Position numbers and translations under genes: made by a program | The notes under the pieces: model-generated | Seen by the model: only the letters and a program-made list of their open reading frames with translations | Told to the model about the DNA's origin: nothing | Database searches by the model: none | Source: MPNP01 sp965116235 | GTDB taxonomy: Bacteria > Pseudomonadota > Alphaproteobacteria > Rhodobacterales > Rhodobacteraceae | Direction of reading: 5' to 3' | DNA: 64,000 nucleotides | Assembly (NCBI GenBank): GCA_965116235.1 | Contig: OZ220496.1 | Span: forward strand, 2,418,001-2,482,000 | Shown here: in pieces, positions 7,949-15,957 of the stretch | Layout of the letters: every line of letters begins with the position of its first letter | Numbering within the stretch: the first letter of the stretch is position 1

Positions 7949-9514
7949 ATGAATGCATTCGATCATGAACTGCTGTTGATCATTGACTTCGGCAGCCAGG
8001 TTACACAACTGATTGCCCGACGCTTGAGGGAACTTAAGGTCTATTGCGAGATTCATCCCTGTCAGACGATTTCCAGCGATTTCATTGTCGCCAAGCAACC
8101 CAAGGCGATCATACTTTCCGGTAGCCCGAGTTCCGTTATAGAGGGTAACTACCTCAAGCCCCCCGCAGTCATCTACGATCTTGGCATTCCCATATTGGGC
8201 ATTTGCTATGGCCAGCAGGTCATGGTGGCCCAATTTGGCGGACGCGTTGAACGAGGAACTCATAGGGAATTCGGCAAGGCGAGAGTGTATCCGACAAGTG
8301 GGCAGAAACCAATCAAGCTTTTTGCCAATCTGTTTGCTCAAGGGACGGAAACGGTGTGGATGTCGCATGGCGACAGAGTCATCGCACTCCCGGAAGAATT
8401 CACGGGCGTTGCTGAGTCCGAGAACAGCCCCTATGCTATAGTTGCAAACTTGGAAAAACACCATTACGGCGTTCAGTTTCATCCCGAGGTCCATCACACC
8501 GAACATGGCACTCAGTTCTTGCAGAACTTCATTGACATTGCCGGATTTTCTGCCGATTGGACCATGCGGTCATTCAAGGAGGAAATGATTCAGAAGGTGA
8601 AAGCGCAGGTGGGTGACGGAAAAGTGATTTGTGCCCTCTCCGGTGGAGTCGATTCGTCGGTTACCACCTTGCTGCTTCACCAAGCCCTGCCAGAACAGGT
8701 AACGTGCATATTTGTCGATCATGGTCTGTTGCGGCAAGGCGAGGCCGAACAGGTCACCCTTCTCTTCAGGCAGCACTTCAACATACCTTTCGTCAGCATT
8801 GAGGCATCCCAATCGTTTCTGGCACGACTTGAAGGAGTCGGTGATCCGGAAGGCAAAAGGAAGACCATCGGTGCGGCCTTCATTGATGTCTTCAATCAGG
8901 AAGCGACTAGGCTGACCGATCACAGATTTTTGGCCCAGGGCACGCTCTATCCAGACGTGATCGAATCCGTCAGTCACTCCGGGGGACCGAGTGAAACCAT
9001 CAAGTCGCATCACAACGTTGGAGGACTACCCAGCGACATGCCATTTGAACTGGTTGAGCCTCTGCGGGAACTGTTCAAGGACGAAGTTCGCCTTTTGGGC
9101 AAGGAACTTGGCTTGCCGAGCGAGTTCATTCGAAGGCACCCCTTCCCTGGACCTGGATTAGCGATCCGGTGCTTAGGCAATGTCACCCAAGACCGTCTGG
9201 ATCTTCTAAGAAAGGCCGATGCGATTTTCCTTGATCAAATAAAAAAGTACGGACTCTATGACGACATCTGGCAAGCATTTGCCGTACTTCTGCCGGTTCA
9301 GACTGTTGGTGTCATGGGTGATAGCCGAACGTATGAACATGTCTGCGCACTGCGCGCTGTGACCAGCGTTGACGGAATGACCGCAGACTATTTTCCCTTT
9401 ACGCATGAGTTTTTGGCCGATACATCAAATCGCATTGTCAATGAGGTTGCGGGCATCAATCGTGTGACCTACGATATCACCTCAAAACCTCCTGGCACGA
9501 TTGAGTGGGAGTAA
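7949..9514 (+). CDS. guaA: GMP synthase (glutamine-hydrolysing)
   Basis: Converts XMP to GMP with ATP and glutamine, the last step of guanine nucleotide synthesis. The class I glutamine amidotransferase domain comes first (about residues 8-200), with the nucleophile Cys in GICYGQQ and the His-Glu of FHPEVHHT. The ATP-pyrophosphatase P-loop is in ALSGGVDSSV. The C-terminal dimerisation domain ends in TYDITSKPPGTIEWE, the standard GuaA terminus. The length of 521 residues is normal. AAGGA lies six bases before the ATG. It stands alone as a transcription unit. Confidence 0.98.
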   Translation: MNAFDHELLLIIDFGSQVTQLIARRLRELKVYCEIHPCQTISSDFIVAKQPKAIILSGSPSSVIEGNYLKPPAVIYDLGIPILGICYGQQVMVAQFGGRVERGTHREFGKARVYPTSGQKPIKLFANLFAQGTETVWMSHGDRVIALPEEFTGVAESENSPYAIVANLEKHHYGVQFHPEVHHTEHGTQFLQNFIDIAGFSADWTMRSFKEEMIQKVKAQVGDGKVICALSGGVDSSVTTLLLHQALPEQVTCIFVDHGLLRQGEAEQVTLLFRQHFNIPFVSIEASQSFLARLEGVGDPEGKRKTIGAAFIDVFNQEATRLTDHRFLAQGTLYPDVIESVSHSGGPSETIKSHHNVGGLPSDMPFELVEPLRELFKDEVRLLGKELGLPSEFIRRHPFPGPGLAIRCLGNVTQDRLDLLRKADAIFLDQIKKYGLYDDIWQAFAVLLPVQTVGVMGDSRTYEHVCALRAVTSVDGMTADYFPFTHEFLADTSNRIVNEVAGINRVTYDITSKPPGTIEWE

Positions 9515-9689
9515 CCTTTAATGCGGTTGTGCTTTTGTCAAAAGCCGCAATCATCAAAATGCCGCCGATTAATGTTTTTGCGCGGTCAATGAAGGGTCCA
9601 TGCTTGAGCCAATAAAATTCGACCTTGCTCTCATGTCTTCCTGATGCGGATAGTGTCAAAAAACTGGAAGAAATACTGAAGGAAATAAA

Positions 9690-10235
9690 ATGAGTTCAAC
9701 GGATAGTGCAGATATTGTAGTTAACCTGATTGCACTGAACGATGGTACACTGGCTGGGCGAACTCGGTTGCAGAAACAGGCTTACCTTCTCAAACGTTGC
9801 GGCATCGGATTTGACATCCAGTTTACATATCATCGCTACGGTCCCTACTCTTTTGATCTTTCGGAAGGATTAGATGACGCGATCGACGATGAGCGTGTCA
9901 CTTTCGAGGAAGATCTTGGACGGTACGAAGTGCCCTATGCAATTTTCCAATTGAAGAATAGGAGCTCAGATCCGGCGGCGTGTCCTGACTATTTTGGTCG
10001 GTCTGCTAAGCAATTAATCCAAAAAATAACAAAGGTATCCGGCATCATTCTTGAACTTGCCGCAACCATTGTTTTCCTGCGTGATGAATGGGACTATTTC
10101 GATAAGGGTAATGTCACGGCAATTCAGGAAACGCGGAGACGCAAATCCCGTAAAGCGACAAAAGAAAATCTCAAGGAGGCCGTTGAGCTGTTGCGGTCCC
10201 TCGACCTTGATCAAAACATTGGCACTGTCGATTGA
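9690..10235 (+). CDS. Uncharacterised YwgA/Panacea-like protein
   Basis: This 181-residue protein has an N-terminal block, RTRLQKQAYLLKRCGIGFD followed by FTYHRYGPYSFDL. It resembles the YwgA family and the Panacea (DUF4065/SocA-like) fold: a Leu-Gln-Lys helix, then an aromatic strand ending in YGPYS. Panacea domains are best known as antitoxin chaperone-like modules; YwgA proteins have no known job. The C-terminal half is charged and helical, with a basic ETRRRKSRKATKE stretch. AAGGA six bases before the ATG supports the start. No toxin-like partner is adjacent: guaA lies upstream and an opposite-strand SDR lies downstream. The family call is tentative. Confidence 0.65.
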   Translation: MSSTDSADIVVNLIALNDGTLAGRTRLQKQAYLLKRCGIGFDIQFTYHRYGPYSFDLSEGLDDAIDDERVTFEEDLGRYEVPYAIFQLKNRSSDPAACPDYFGRSAKQLIQKITKVSGIILELAATIVFLRDEWDYFDKGNVTAIQETRRRKSRKATKENLKEAVELLRSLDLDQNIGTVD

Positions 10236-10260
10236 TGAGACAATCGTTTCATTGATGGTA

Positions 10261-10276
10261 CCATTCGATCGAATGG
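10261..10276. repeat. Perfect 16-bp palindrome CCATTCGATCGAATGG
   Basis: An uninterrupted palindrome 25 bases after the stop of the YwgA-like gene and before the convergent SDR gene. It lacks a loop and a U-run, so it looks more like a protein-binding site than a terminator. Confidence 0.4.
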
Positions 10277-10395
10277 GTCTCAATCAGATTTCAGTATAAT
10301 TCCATCTGGAATAACTGGTCGATTGAAACGCGTTTGTTATATTCGTGAGTTCGTGTTGTTCATAACACCCGAATTAATTTGCACCTCAACATTAA

Positions 10396-11151
10396 TCAAA
10401 ACAAGTCCGGCCGAATTGGAGCGGCTGCAGTCAGGCCGCCATCAACTGTTATGCACTGGCCGGTCATGAATTCCGCCTGAGCGGAAGCCAACCAGCGAAC
10501 AGCATTGGCAATATCCACCGGCTGGCCCATCCTATCGACAGGATGTCGAGCAATGGCATCGGCTTCGGCCCTGTCAGGATCGGAAGCCACGGCAAAAGCC
10601 GCACTTGCCATATCGGTTGCAATCCATCCTGGACAGATGGCATTGCAACGCACTTTCGGGCCATGATCGATGGCAATCGATCGCGTGAGTGAATGAACAA
10701 ACCCTTTCGAGGCATTGTAAAGTGCCAATCCCGGATCGGCCCTGTCTCCAGAGATGGAGCCAATATTGATGATTGAACCTCCCCCTTCCCTTTCGATCAT
10801 TGGAATAAAGGCGCGACACATGTTGAAGACTCCTCTGCAGTTAGCTCCGACCAAATTCTCCCAGTCTTCGTCAGTGCTTTCCACAACATTCTTTTCGATC
10901 TGGATGCCGGCATTGTTCACCAGTAGCGAGACATTACCATGATTGGTTTCAATGTATCGGTGCAAACTTGATACTTCCTGGGGTTCGGATACGTCTAATG
11001 CCTTCCAGGTTAGTCCCTTGGTAGGCATTTCATCCGGATGGCTACGGCTACACCCAATAACCTTGTATCCTTCATCAATCAGTGCGGTAGCTATAACTTT
11101 GCCAATACCCCGGCTGATGCCGGTAACCAATGCCAGTTGTGTCGAACTCAT
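10396..11151 (-). CDS. SDR-family NAD(P)-dependent oxidoreductase
   Basis: A 251-residue classical short-chain dehydrogenase. The dinucleotide-binding motif TGISRGIG is at about residues 10-17, the structural NNAG near 79-82, and the catalytic Ser and YNASK around 135-155. The C-terminal SAQAEFMTGQCITVDGG segment is typical of FabG-like enzymes. It reduces or oxidises a carbonyl or alcohol, but the substrate cannot be told from sequence. It is a single gene, divergent from the ATPase-metA pair, and no neighbouring pathway gene suggests a role. Confidence 0.9.
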   Translation of the reverse strand: MSSTQLALVTGISRGIGKVIATALIDEGYKVIGCSRSHPDEMPTKGLTWKALDVSEPQEVSSLHRYIETNHGNVSLLVNNAGIQIEKNVVESTDEDWENLVGANCRGVFNMCRAFIPMIEREGGGSIINIGSISGDRADPGLALYNASKGFVHSLTRSIAIDHGPKVRCNAICPGWIATDMASAAFAVASDPDRAEADAIARHPVDRMGQPVDIANAVRWLASAQAEFMTGQCITVDGGLTAAAPIRPDLF

Positions 11152-11347
11152 GGTGTGTTTCTAAGTCGGGATAACGGCCTTGCTAACGCAAGCGTCTGCA
11201 AATAGCCTTCGGGTCAAGCCAGCTACTCGGCACTTGTATAGCGTTGATGGCATGCTTTGGCAAAAATTGAATGACTGTCAGAGATATTCTATTCTATTGA
11301 TTAAAAGGCGAAAAGATTCATCAGGGATTCGACGGGCAATCACAGGT

Positions 11348-12220
11348 ATGATCTACAAATCTGGAAAGGACTGGCTCGAGTCCGATAGGAAAATGGTTAT
11401 GCTGTTCGGCATGTCCGGTGTCGGCAAGACTTTTGTCTCGAACATGCTGCGAAATTCCGGAGAATGGTATCACTATTCCGTTGATTACCGGATCGGGACC
11501 CGATATCTTGGTGAACACATCGTGGATAACTTCAAGCTTGAAGCCATGAAAAATGACTTCTTGGCCAAACTGCTTAAGTCAGACTCGATCTATATCGGCT
11601 CCAACATTGCCTTCAACAATCTTGACCCGCTATCCACGTATATCGGCAAGCTGGGAAAAGTGGAAAAAGGAGGGCTTCCTCTCGCTGAGTTCAGACGCCG
11701 ACAAGCTATCCATCACAAGGGAGAAATCGAATCTCTCCGAGATGTAGAGCACTTCATCAAGCGAGCGAGCGAGTTGTATGGTTACGAGAGCTTTGTATGC
11801 GACACGGGCGGCTCAATCTGCGAGGTGCTCAATCCTTTCAATCCGAATGACAGCCTCATGAACTTTCTTGCCGGGTGCATGCTACCCATCTGGATTGAAT
11901 CAACGGAAGATTTGAACGAAGAACTGGTGACACGATTCATTCAAAAGCCCAAGCCCATGTATTATCGACCTGATTTTCTTGATGCCAATCTAGGGGGATT
12001 GCAAGTTGAGGAACTTGATCCCGACGATTTTAGCCGCACGATGTACAGAAAACTGATCAACCAACGCATCCCTCGATACGAGGCCATGGCTGCAAACTGG
12101 GGTATCAGCATCAATTGCCATGTCGTAAAAAAGTTGCATGACGCGGGGCAGTTCATAGATCTGATTGCCGAGGAGCTAGACAAGAAGCTGGGTAACGATA
12201 GGAAGTCGCCGTGCCAATAG
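11348..12220 (+). CDS. Uncharacterised P-loop ATPase encoded with metA
   Basis: This 290-residue protein has a Walker A motif, GMSGVGKT, close to its start (about residues 21-28). A hydrophobic stretch ending in Asp, ESFVCDTGG, could serve as a Walker B. Segments such as YHYSVDYRIGTRYLGEHI and PKPMYYRPDFLD look well conserved and I recall similar proteins in Rhodobacteraceae, but I know of no function. The ATG at 11348 was chosen because it begins just before the P-loop; a 5-prime extension to 11180 has less protein-like sequence, and an ATG at 11393 is also possible. Its last ten bases overlap metA, which implies translational coupling. A role in methionine supply or its control is only inferred. 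Confidence 0.8.
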   Translation: MIYKSGKDWLESDRKMVMLFGMSGVGKTFVSNMLRNSGEWYHYSVDYRIGTRYLGEHIVDNFKLEAMKNDFLAKLLKSDSIYIGSNIAFNNLDPLSTYIGKLGKVEKGGLPLAEFRRRQAIHHKGEIESLRDVEHFIKRASELYGYESFVCDTGGSICEVLNPFNPNDSLMNFLAGCMLPIWIESTEDLNEELVTRFIQKPKPMYYRPDFLDANLGGLQVEELDPDDFSRTMYRKLINQRIPRYEAMAANWGISINCHVVKKLHDAGQFIDLIAEELDKKLGNDRKSPCQ

Positions 12221-13215
12221 TGATCCCCGATGGTCTGCCAGCATTCTCCCTGCTGAGGAATGAAGGCGTCCGAGTCATTTCTGAATCCAGGGCCCTGAGG
12301 CAGGATATCAGACCCCTTGAGATTGGCCTGCTCAATTTGATGCCCAACAAGGAAGACACTGAAACACAGTTTATCCGGCTAGTCGGTTCAACCCCTCTTC
12401 AAGTGAATTTCACACTGATCCGAATGACCTTTCATGAATCCAAGAACACCAATAAGGAGTACCTTGAAGAATTCTATCTGACTTTCCAAGAGGTAAAGCA
12501 CCGAAAATTTGACGGCTTCATCATCACCGGCGCTCCCATTGAGCTGCTGGAGTTTCAAGAGGTCGATTATTGGGATGAATTGTGTGAAATATTTGACTGG
12601 TCGCTAGCGAACGTTCATGCCATTTTCGGCATCTGCTGGGGCGGTATGGCCATGATGAACTACTGGCACCAAACACCAAAGGTACACTTCGAGAAAAAAA
12701 TATCCGGCTGCTATCCGATGCACAATTACGCTGCAGCATCGTCATATCTAAAAGGCTTTTCAGACGAGATCATCGTTCCGATCAGTCGCTGGGCTGGGGT
12801 TGATCAAGACGATATCGACCGCTCTTCCCATCTGAAGACACTTCTGGGTTCACCGGAAACGGGTCCGTGCCTGATTGAGGATCTCAAAAACCCGGCTCTT
12901 TACATCATGAATCACTTCGAATACGACACGGACACTCTTCTCAAGGAATACATGAGAGATCGAAAAGCTGATGCATTCAATGCCAATTTACCAGCGAATT
13001 ACTTCGCCGAAGACAATCCCGAAGCCAAACCTGTTAATAGGTGGAGAAGTCATGGGCACCTGCTGTATTCGAACTGGGTCAACCGAATCTATCAGACGAC
13101 AGAGTTTGACATCGCAAGGGTCGGCTCATGCGAGGGCGGTGGAATGAAGCAAACTCCGTTCGGAACCGACACAGAGTTGGTAAAAGCCCAACCCGAACGA
13201 GCCGGAGCGAAGTAG
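12211..13215 (+). CDS. metA: Homoserine O-acyltransferase (MetA family)
   Basis: Acylates homoserine with succinyl- or acetyl-CoA at the first committed step of methionine synthesis. The family start (PLEIGLLNLMPNK.DTETQ) and the catalytic Cys in FGICWGGMAM are present. His and Glu of NHFEYDTDTL correspond to the remaining catalytic residues. MetA enzymes may use either acyl donor, so the exact reaction is left open. The start is GTG, with AGGA seven bases upstream inside the preceding gene; the ten-base overlap with the ATPase gene suggests coupled translation. No SAM riboswitch core was recognised upstream of the pair. Confidence 0.94.
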   Translation: MPIVIPDGLPAFSLLRNEGVRVISESRALRQDIRPLEIGLLNLMPNKEDTETQFIRLVGSTPLQVNFTLIRMTFHESKNTNKEYLEEFYLTFQEVKHRKFDGFIITGAPIELLEFQEVDYWDELCEIFDWSLANVHAIFGICWGGMAMMNYWHQTPKVHFEKKISGCYPMHNYAAASSYLKGFSDEIIVPISRWAGVDQDDIDRSSHLKTLLGSPETGPCLIEDLKNPALYIMNHFEYDTDTLLKEYMRDRKADAFNANLPANYFAEDNPEAKPVNRWRSHGHLLYSNWVNRIYQTTEFDIARVGSCEGGGMKQTPFGTDTELVKAQPERAGAK

Positions 13216-13228
13216 TGGTCCTGACATC

Positions 13229-13840
13229 ATGAAGCGGCGTTTGTATCATCACGGCAATCTGAAAGAATCGCTCGTCAACGCGACATTGAAGCTTGTCGAA
13301 GATATCGGACCGCAGTCATTCCGTATGGCCGAGATAGCTAAAAACGTGAATGTATCACCGGCCGCTCCCTATCGCCATTTCAAGTCACGGGATGATTTGT
13401 TCCAGACGATTGCCTTTCGAGGCTTCCTGAAGTTTGGCACCATGCTGGAAAAGGCTCACAAAAAATTCAGGGACAATCCCCGGCAAGCCCTTAGGGAGTC
13501 AGGGCGTGTTTACCTCAAATTTGCAAGTAAGCACCAAGGCTATTATATCTTGATGTTCGAATCCAGCGTCAATCTGGATGCAAAGGATGAATTGGCTGCG
13601 GCCTCCATGAAAGCCAAAAGTTATCTTGAACGGATTGTTGACCAGCTCGTCGCCCAATCTCCCTCCCGTGACTTTCCCCCTACAGACCTCGTTTGTGAAC
13701 ACATTTGGGCCTTAAGCCACGGTGTCGTTGAACTCTTTGACCGGCGAACGATGGGAGGCACAGAACGGCTTGATACCTACCACATTCTTGACACAGGTGT
13801 CAGCATTTATCTTCGTGGCTTGGGTTTGGGCGACGAATAA
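13229..13840 (+). CDS. TetR/AcrR-family transcriptional regulator
   Basis: A 203-residue repressor-type protein. The N-terminal TetR helix-turn-helix is clear: LVEDIGPQSFRMAEIAKNVNVSPAAPYRHFKSRDDLF (about residues 20-56). The C-terminal ligand domain (about 80-190) carries YYILMFES and resembles the WHG-type C-terminal domain. It begins 13 bases after metA, so it may be co-transcribed with it. Two copies of a 19-bp palindrome lie just downstream, ahead of the DUF2852 gene, and are plausible operators for it. The ligand is unknown. Confidence 0.9.
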   Translation: MKRRLYHHGNLKESLVNATLKLVEDIGPQSFRMAEIAKNVNVSPAAPYRHFKSRDDLFQTIAFRGFLKFGTMLEKAHKKFRDNPRQALRESGRVYLKFASKHQGYYILMFESSVNLDAKDELAAASMKAKSYLERIVDQLVAQSPSRDFPPTDLVCEHIWALSHGVVELFDRRTMGGTERLDTYHILDTGVSIYLRGLGLGDE

Positions 13841-13888
13841 CCGTACCAGGCTTGATTTCTGTCGCCTTGAACCAGATTCAGCCGGAAA

Positions 13889-13907
13889 ATGTAAATAATC
13901 TTAACAT
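13889..13907. promoter_or_regulatory. Candidate operator, copy 1 (ATGTAAA-N5-TTAACAT)
   Basis: A 19-bp near-palindrome with 7-base arms and a 5-base centre, one mismatch from perfect. It has the same arm sequence and geometry as the perfect copy at 13951-13969. It begins 48 bases after the TetR gene stops and lies upstream of the DUF2852 gene. Confidence 0.6.
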
Positions 13908-13950
13908 CCGTCTTGAAGTCTGTTGTCCAAGCATTATCTACAGTGCGTAA

Positions 13951-13969
13951 ATGTAAAAGGTATTTACAT
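13951..13969. promoter_or_regulatory. Candidate operator, copy 2 (ATGTAAA-N5-TTTACAT)
   Basis: A perfect 19-bp inverted repeat with 7-base arms around AGGTA. Its centre is 62 bases from that of the other copy, close to six helical turns, so both would face the same side of DNA. It lies about 70 bases before the DUF2852 start, where a repressor or activator could control that promoter. Confidence 0.65.
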
Positions 13970-14038
13970 CAATTGTTGGAGGGATCACGATTGTACGGAG
14001 TCGTGATTGTTCGACTTCTAGCAACCAGGGAGCAAATG

Positions 14039-14398
14039 ATGGGTAATGAAGTGATCAGAGTTTTCAACAAGTTCGTCGATTGGATGGATGGCCATGGCAA
14101 GTTGGCTTGGATAGCCCTCATGGTGCTGGCCTTTATCTTTTTCTGGCCAATCGGTTTAATCATTTTGTTTTTTCTTATTTGGAGTAATCGAATGGGTCGA
14201 TTTTCAAAATTTAAAGGCTGTCGTGAAGGCCTTAGCACAACCAAAAATGAGGTCTTTGAGAAGTACAAGGAAGATACGCTTAGTCGCTTGAGAGAAGAGC
14301 AAAGAGACTTTGCAGTGTTTTTGGACAACCTGAAGCGAGCCAAGGACCAAGCAGAGTTTGATCAGTTCATGGATCAACGAAAAGCCGGATCCACCTAA
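14039..14398 (+). CDS. DUF2852 small membrane protein
   Basis: About 119 residues. A single strong membrane segment, WIALMVLAFIFFWPIGLIILFFLIW (about residues 21-45), contains the FFWPIGL core of DUF2852, a family largely confined to Alphaproteobacteria. A charged, probably coiled C-terminal tail (RLREEQRDFAVFLDNLKRAKDQAEFDQFM) follows and is likely cytoplasmic. The start was placed at the second of two adjacent ATGs because GGGAG lies six bases upstream; a longer frame from 13913 would run through the candidate operators. A strong terminator follows. The function is unknown. Confidence 0.82.
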   Translation: MGNEVIRVFNKFVDWMDGHGKLAWIALMVLAFIFFWPIGLIILFFLIWSNRMGRFSKFKGCREGLSTTKNEVFEKYKEDTLSRLREEQRDFAVFLDNLKRAKDQAEFDQFMDQRKAGST

Positions 14399-14411
14399 AT
14401 CTTTCAAAATT

Positions 14412-14445
14412 GCCAAACCCGCGATGCCTTGCGGGTTTGGCTTTT
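14412..14445 (+). terminator. Intrinsic terminator after the DUF2852 gene
   Basis: An 11-bp perfect stem, GCCAAACCCGC / GCGGGTTTGGC, with an 8-base loop is followed directly by TTTT. It starts 13 bases after the stop codon. Confidence 0.9.
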
Positions 14446-15209
14446 CAGGCTTCTCACTTAAACCCTTTTCTACACAGTACTCATCCCAGATCCAACGGTC
14501 CGCTGGACTGGTTGGCAATGGTGAGGTTTGGATTTCAGGATTGCGACGGAATATCCATATGGAGCAGGCGACATTGATATCGTGGCCCGTTGTGGTTCGG
14601 GGGGGCACTGATGATATTCTCGTTTTGGGCAACGCCAAGCGCAATCCGGCTGATCACGACCGAGAAATGCACAAATTTCATGCAACGAACGCAAGATTCG
14701 ATACTTGGGGACGCCGCGATGTGCAGGAACTTTCGTGCCGCAGGCGCTGTCATCCGCTTATATCACCACAATTCGAACTGAGCGAGACGGACATTTCGTC
14801 ACCGCTGATTAACTTGGAGGAGCGGTCGGCTCCGACACCATTCATGTACATGGATATAACCACTTTGCATCGCGCACTGCAGGAGGGATGGCCGCGACCG
14901 CAAAATCTTCTAACAACTGCCGGCTGCCGGAGTCGAATCAGTGCTGACCTCAAAGGGACCACAACGCTGATGTCGATTTGACTTCAACCCGATCCGGAAA
15001 CATCAACATCGTTGGTCCCCAGAAATGTTTTGATAGAGAATTCGGACCGTTTTTCGGTTTGCAGTATGGCTGATTTTGAAGAGATCATGGAAAATTTGCC
15101 AAAAGGCTTTCGCATTGCGACCATGCCGGGCTTATTTTGGCCCTTGATTTACAGCCCCGATTGGATTATCCTGCGTTGAATCAAAGCAAATCAGGTACTG
15201 TGAAATTCG
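14446..15209. other. 764-bp stretch without an intact gene
   Basis: Apart from the yraN-like remnant near its left end, nothing recognisable is seen. A long plus-strand frame (14358-14981) begins inside the DUF2852 gene and crosses its terminator, so it is not taken as a gene. A 37-codon frame at 15066-15179 (MADFEEIMENLPKG..., with a hydrophobic end) has no ribosome-binding site. In a window this compact, such a stretch is best read as decaying sequence. Confidence 0.6.
14485..14730 (+). pseudogene. yraN: Probable decayed yraN (UPF0102 family nuclease-like protein)
   Basis: No open frame survives, but one frame (about 14525-14590) reads GLDFRIATEYPYGAGDIDIVAR. This matches the YraN core, where a hydrophobic stretch is followed by G-E/D-I-D-x-x-A-R. 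A shift of frame near 14594-14605 then gives DDILVLGNAKR, in place of the expected LVFVEVKxR. A third frame upstream (RSNGPLDWLAMV) could be the remnant N-terminus. A stop codon and two frame shifts separate the pieces. YraN resembles Holliday-junction-resolvase-type nucleases. The boundaries are approximate, and the call depends mainly on the one recognisable motif. Confidence 0.5.
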
Positions 15210-15785
15210 ATGCCGCAGAATCAAGATGCCAATCAAGTCAATATAACGGTTTTTCGATGGGCCGGAGCCTGGGGCCCGTTCAAGGTCAAGATCCCGTGCG
15301 GCGAGTGCACTTTGTCGGTAGACATAATCAGGGATACCATCGAAAACGAACTCGCGGACATTTCGATAAAACTTGATATCAAAGAATGGCTCAGCGAGTG
15401 GTGGAAACCTCTGGTGAAGGGAGGATGGCATGCTCCCATCATCATGGTTGATGGCCGGTTGATCAGTCAGGGATATGCTCTCAATCGTGGCGTGCTGACC
15501 GAAGCGGTGATCAAGTCCCATGTTGGCAAGTCCAGCGTAGCGGGCAGTCACGTCTACGGCAAAAGGACCTGTTCCCATTGTTCAGGTGCCAAGGCCTTGC
15601 TTGACAGTTCAAGAATCCCATATGCTTACCACGACGTGGTACAGGAACCCTCTTCCCTCTACGAAATGATTGCTCGAGTCAAACCAATCGTTGGCCCCAA
15701 GACGCCCATAACAGTGCCGCAAATATGGCTCGATGGGCATTATGTGGGCGGCTCACGCGAGCTGACCGAATATCTAAATCAATAA
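15210..15785 (+). CDS. Two-domain glutaredoxin-like protein
   Basis: Residues from about 112 to 191 form a glutaredoxin domain: VYGKRTCSHCSGAKALL has the CxxC redox pair, TVPQIWLDG the cis-Pro loop, and GGSRELTEYL the glutathione-binding end. The N-terminal 110 residues look like a second thioredoxin-type fold, with its own CGEC and a HAPIIMVDGRLISQGYALNRG segment resembling a cis-Pro loop region. The protein probably uses two dithiol sites in series, but this is inference. The ribosome-binding site is weak, so the start is moderately sure. It is followed by ilvB after a 172-base gap. Confidence 0.82.
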   Translation: MPQNQDANQVNITVFRWAGAWGPFKVKIPCGECTLSVDIIRDTIENELADISIKLDIKEWLSEWWKPLVKGGWHAPIIMVDGRLISQGYALNRGVLTEAVIKSHVGKSSVAGSHVYGKRTCSHCSGAKALLDSSRIPYAYHDVVQEPSSLYEMIARVKPIVGPKTPITVPQIWLDGHYVGGSRELTEYLNQ

Positions 15786-15957
15786 ATTGCTCGGACTAAG
15801 TTGGGAAGGCCATCGGCTTGGGCCTTGCTCGGCTTTGGATGTTTAAGGCAGAATGCCTATATTGGCGGAGAACGTTTCGGGACACCAAGTGCAGAATTCA
15901 TCGGTTGCGGAAATGGATCCGGCATTTGACGTTCCTTGTGTGCAGAAAGTGAAGACA

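Noticed and set aside
11152..11347. SAM-II type riboswitch upstream of the ATPase-metA pair
   Set aside because: The conserved core of that riboswitch was not found; only unrelated short repeats such as GCAAGC are present.
14358..14981. Long plus-strand open frame of 207 codons
   Set aside because: It begins inside the DUF2852 gene, crosses that gene's strong terminator, has no ribosome-binding site, and its middle matches a broken yraN in other frames.
15132..15578. Minus-strand open frame opposite the glutaredoxin gene
   Set aside because: It has no family resemblance; the plus strand carries a clear glutaredoxin across the same bases.
15806..15826. Hairpin AAGGCC/GGCCTT before ilvB
   Set aside because: A short 6-bp stem with a 9-base loop and no U-run; too weak to call a terminator.
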